Source of the DNA: JAWXBA01 sp048499805
Lineage (GTDB): Bacteria > Gemmatimonadota > Gemmatimonadetes > Gemmatimonadales > GWC2-71-9
Assembly (NCBI GenBank): GCA_048499805.1
Contig: JASNZF010000006.1
Location: forward strand, 248,001 to 312,000
DNA length: 64,000 nt
Reading direction: 5' to 3'
Below the pieces are notes generated by a model. It saw nothing but the letters and a program-made list of their open reading frames with translations, ran no database searches and was not told the origin of the DNA. The position numbers and the translations under genes were made by a program. This document shows positions 61,414-64,000 of the stretch, piece by piece (the stretch's first letter is position 1; the number at the start of each line of letters is the position of its first letter).

Positions 61414-64000
61414 ATGCCCGAATCGCCCCCTCCCCGCCTGGCCGAACGGGTGCTGCACGGTCTCCTCGGCAACCGGCCGTCGCGGCCGTTCATCCTCGCC
61501 GACCTGGCCGAGGAATACGCGGAACGCCATGCGCACCATCCGGGCCGCGCCCGGCAGTGGTATTGGCGCCAGGCGGTCCTGCTCGGCCTCCGGTTCCGAC
61601 TCACCGCCGGGCACGATCTTCGGGACCCAGCCGACCTCAGCCTGCCCACGGGAGATCACATGCGACTGGAGCTGCGCCTCGCCTGGCGTGCCATCCGCCG
61701 CCGCCCGCTGCTGTCCGGCGCCATGGTGCTTACCATCGGGCTGGCCATTGCGGCGGCGACGACGGTGTTCGCCGTCGTCAACGGGATCCTGCTGACGCCG
61801 CTGCCCTACCGGGAACCGGGACGCTTGGTGGCGGTATGGGAAACAGCCGTGGAGCGGGGCCGCATGGAAAACGTGGTCTCACCAGCCAACTTCCTCGCGT
61901 GGCGCGAGCGGTCGCGTTCCTTCGAACACCTCGCCGCGTTGGTGCAGTTCGGGGTTGCCCTGACCGGCGACGGCGACCCGGAACAAGTCGGGGCAATGCA
62001 GGCCACGGCGGGCTACTTCGCGATGGTTGGGGCCACCCCGATCGTCGGGCGGCTCTTCGGGGAGGCTGACGATGTCCCCGGGGCGCCCCGGACGGCGGTG
62101 CTCTCGGAGGGCTTCTGGCTCCGCCGTTACGGCGCGGACCCCGCCGTGGTGGGGCGCACCATAGCGGTCAATGGCCGACCGGTGGAGATCATCGGTGTCC
62201 TCCGGGCCAGCGACGACTTCGCCCCGCGCGTCGCGTCCTTCTTCTCGACGAGGGGCCGGGATCTCTGGCTGCCCGCGCAGTTCGGGAGCGAGGCCCTCTC
62301 GGCGGGTGGCCGGTACCTGCAAGTGGTGGGTCGGCTGGCGCCGCAAGTGACGATCGAGGCAGCCCAAGCCGAGATGGCGACGATTGCATCGGCGCTGCGG
62401 ATGGAACATGTGGAGCGGCAGGCCGGGTGGGACGTGCGGGTTGCTCCGCTGCACGATGACCTCGTGGGTGAGACCAGGACACCCCTCCTGGTGGTGTTTG
62501 CGGCTGTCGGCCTGGTCCTCCTCGTTGCGGGGGCCAACGTGGCGGACCTCCAGTTGACGCGTACGCTGGAGCGGCAGCAGGAGATCGCGGTGCGCGCCGC
62601 CCTGGGTGCAGGGAAGGGGCGCCTGGTCCGCCAGCTCCTGGCCGAGGGAGCGCTCATTGCCGGATTGGGGGGACTGGGTGGCCTGCTGCTGGCGAAGTGG
62701 GCGATCCGCGGACTTGTCGCGACCGCCCCGGACCTGCCACGCCTCAGCGAGGTTGGGTTGGAGCCGCCGGTGGTGGCGTTTGCGCTGTTGGTCAGTGCGG
62801 GGAGCGCACTCCTGTTCGGCCTGGCGCCGGCCGTTTCCCTCGGGCGAGGCTCACTTTCTGGCTGGCTGACCCACCGGGCTCCGTCGGCACGCGCCGGTGC
62901 CCACCGGGCCAAGCGGCTCCTGGTCGGCGCCCAGGTGGCCTTTTCGTTCATGCTGCTGGTGGGCGCTGCCCTGCTGATCCGGAGCATGGCGAACCGGCTC
63001 GGCGTGGACATCGGCATCCGGTCCGAGGGCGTCGCCGTGGCAGACTTCTCCTTGCCGAGCTCACGCTTCCCGAATCCCGAGGATCGGGTGCGGTTCATTG
63101 AGCAGTTGCTGGAACGGGTCCGGGAACTCCCCGGGGTGACCATGGCAAGTGCAGGGAGTGGTGTTCCGATGTCCGGCATCGGCCAGGCCACGACTTTTCG
63201 GGTGGCCGACCGTCCGCCACCTGCCCCGGGACAGGAACCGGTTGCCGATGTCCGCTTTGTTCACCATGGCTACCACGAGGCGCTGGGCATTGGGCTGGTG
63301 GAGGGCAGGTATCTGGGAGCCCAGGATCGCAAGGACTCCCCGGTCGCGGTGCTGGTCAACGAGACCGGGGCGCGGTTGCTCTGGCCGGGGGAATCCGCCG
63401 TTGGGAAACGGGTCGAGATGGAATGGGGTCCGCTGTATGAGGCCGAGGTGGTTGGGGTAGTCAGGGACGTCAATCTGCAGGGCCCCGATGTGGCCGTCGA
63501 GCGGGCAACTCTCTACTGGGAATACACCCAGGTCGGCAATCCCGGCACCCTGACGCTGCTGGTGAAGGCGTCGACGGATCCGGCGGGGCTCCTTCCGGGC
63601 CTGCGTCGAGTCGTGTCCGAACTGGACCCCACGATCCCCCTGTTCAATGCCAGCTCCATGGCCGCCCTGCTGGAACAGGCGCTGGCGAAAGCGCGGTTCG
63701 TGTCCACCGCCTTTGGCCTCTTCGCCACCCTGGCGCTGCTGCTCGCCACGATCGGGCTGTACGGGGTGATGGCCTCGGCCACCATCCAGCGGACCCGGGA
63801 GATTGGCATCCGGATGGCATTGGGGGCGAGTGGGATGAGGGTCAGGCGGATGGTCCTCCGGCAGGGGCTGGGGGTGGTTGGACCTGCCATACTGGTCGGG
63901 GCGGCTGTCTCCATCGGATTGGCCGGTGTCCTCCGCTCCATGGTCTTCGAGGTAAGTCCCAGCGATCCGCCGACCTACCTGGCGGTGGCCATCATCCTGG
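61414..64000 (+). CDS. ADOP/MacB-like permease with permease-prefix domain, 3' end cut by window
   Basis: The frame has no stop before the window ends; about 862 residues are visible. It begins with the permease-prefix domain (RLAERVLHGLLGNRPSRPFI, then LADLAEEYAERH). A MacB-type region follows, with a first membrane segment (MVLTIGLAIAAATTVFAVVN), a large periplasmic part (GYFAMVGATPIVGRLFGEAD), a block of membrane helices, then a second FtsX half (TAFGLFATLALLLATIGLYG, REIGIRMALGAS). No ATPase is encoded in view, as in 'orphan' permeases. GTG 61405, overlapping the PadR stop, is an alternative start. Confidence 0.85.
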   Translation, partial: MPESPPPRLAERVLHGLLGNRPSRPFILADLAEEYAERHAHHPGRARQWYWRQAVLLGLRFRLTAGHDLRDPADLSLPTGDHMRLELRLAWRAIRRRPLLSGAMVLTIGLAIAAATTVFAVVNGILLTPLPYREPGRLVAVWETAVERGRMENVVSPANFLAWRERSRSFEHLAALVQFGVALTGDGDPEQVGAMQATAGYFAMVGATPIVGRLFGEADDVPGAPRTAVLSEGFWLRRYGADPAVVGRTIAVNGRPVEIIGVLRASDDFAPRVASFFSTRGRDLWLPAQFGSEALSAGGRYLQVVGRLAPQVTIEAAQAEMATIASALRMEHVERQAGWDVRVAPLHDDLVGETRTPLLVVFAAVGLVLLVAGANVADLQLTRTLERQQEIAVRAALGAGKGRLVRQLLAEGALIAGLGGLGGLLLAKWAIRGLVATAPDLPRLSEVGLEPPVVAFALLVSAGSALLFGLAPAVSLGRGSLSGWLTHRAPSARAGAHRAKRLLVGAQVAFSFMLLVGAALLIRSMANRLGVDIGIRSEGVAVADFSLPSSRFPNPEDRVRFIEQLLERVRELPGVTMASAGSGVPMSGIGQATTFRVADRPPPAPGQEPVADVRFVHHGYHEALGIGLVEGRYLGAQDRKDSPVAVLVNETGARLLWPGESAVGKRVEMEWGPLYEAEVVGVVRDVNLQGPDVAVERATLYWEYTQVGNPGTLTLLVKASTDPAGLLPGLRRVVSELDPTIPLFNASSMAALLEQALAKARFVSTAFGLFATLALLLATIGLYGVMASATIQRTREIGIRMALGASGMRVRRMVLRQGLGVVGPAILVGAAVSIGLAGVLRSMVFEVSPSDPPTYLAVAIIL

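Overview
This window comes from a high-GC, Gram-negative (diderm) bacterium. The envelope genes show this: Tol-Pal, an LptD-like barrel, a BamD-like lipoprotein and many lipoprotein signal peptides. The gene families best fit the phylum Gemmatimonadota. These include a long Bacteroidota-style SecA, an LptD_2-type barrel, PadR plus an orphan permease with a 'permease prefix' domain, DUF4321 beside TatA, and repeated start-stop overlaps (ATGA, GTGA, TGATG). The taxonomic call is inference; no 16S gene is present. All genes lie on the + strand except rpmB and a PpiD-like chaperone. I see no tRNA, rRNA, insertion sequence, prophage or CRISPR array.

Layout. 1-3.2 kb: a cut amidase, pyrD, pyrF and an unknown exported protein. 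3.2-6.5 kb: the ribosomal alpha operon (rpmJ-rpsM-rpsK-rpsD-rpoA-rplQ) with its own promoter and terminator, facing a convergent rpmB. 6.6-12.7 kb: GDP-mannose dehydratase and reductase, carB, murB. 12.7-13.1 kb: a 389-bp composite repeat region. 13.1-18.5 kb: sugar-nucleotide genes for a 2,3-diacetamido-uronate (WbpA/E/D-like, WbpB missing) and for UDP-xylose. 18.5-24.6 kb: TPR protein, two lipoproteins (one BamD-like), nadD, secA. 24.7-31.6 kb: radC, rel, EVE protein, uvrB, tsaE-tsaB-rimI. 31.7-41.5 kb: ssb, a LysM protein, then tolQ-tolR-tolA-tolB-pal-cpoB and one reading frame joining TatC to an LptD-like barrel. 41.6-48 kb: a fibronectin-like lipoprotein, hutH, a TPR protein, a polyprenyl synthase, DUF4321, tatA. 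48-52.5 kb: a divergent pair (PpiD-like chaperone and acidic TPR protein) around a 16-base C tract. 52.5-60.8 kb: aroQ, pepP, efp, accB, a PilT ATPase, accC, comB-like, ftsK. 60.8-64 kb: a second composite repeat region, then a PadR regulator and a permease that runs off the window.

How it fits together. Much of the window builds or secures the envelope: precursor synthesis (murB, sugar nucleotides, quinone/polyprenyl chain), export (SecA, TatA, TatC) and outer-membrane assembly and anchoring (BamD-like, LptD-like, PpiD-like, Tol-Pal). The rest is core housekeeping: pyrimidine synthesis, translation, tRNA t6A modification, DNA repair, stringent response and fatty-acid initiation.

The points most worth follow-up are the TatC-LptD fusion frame, the two matching composite repeats that each begin at the base after a stop codon, the poly-C tract in a divergent promoter region, and pilT lying inside the acc operon. 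Start codons were chosen by hand from overlaps, Shine-Dalgarno spacing and family N-termini. No database search was run.
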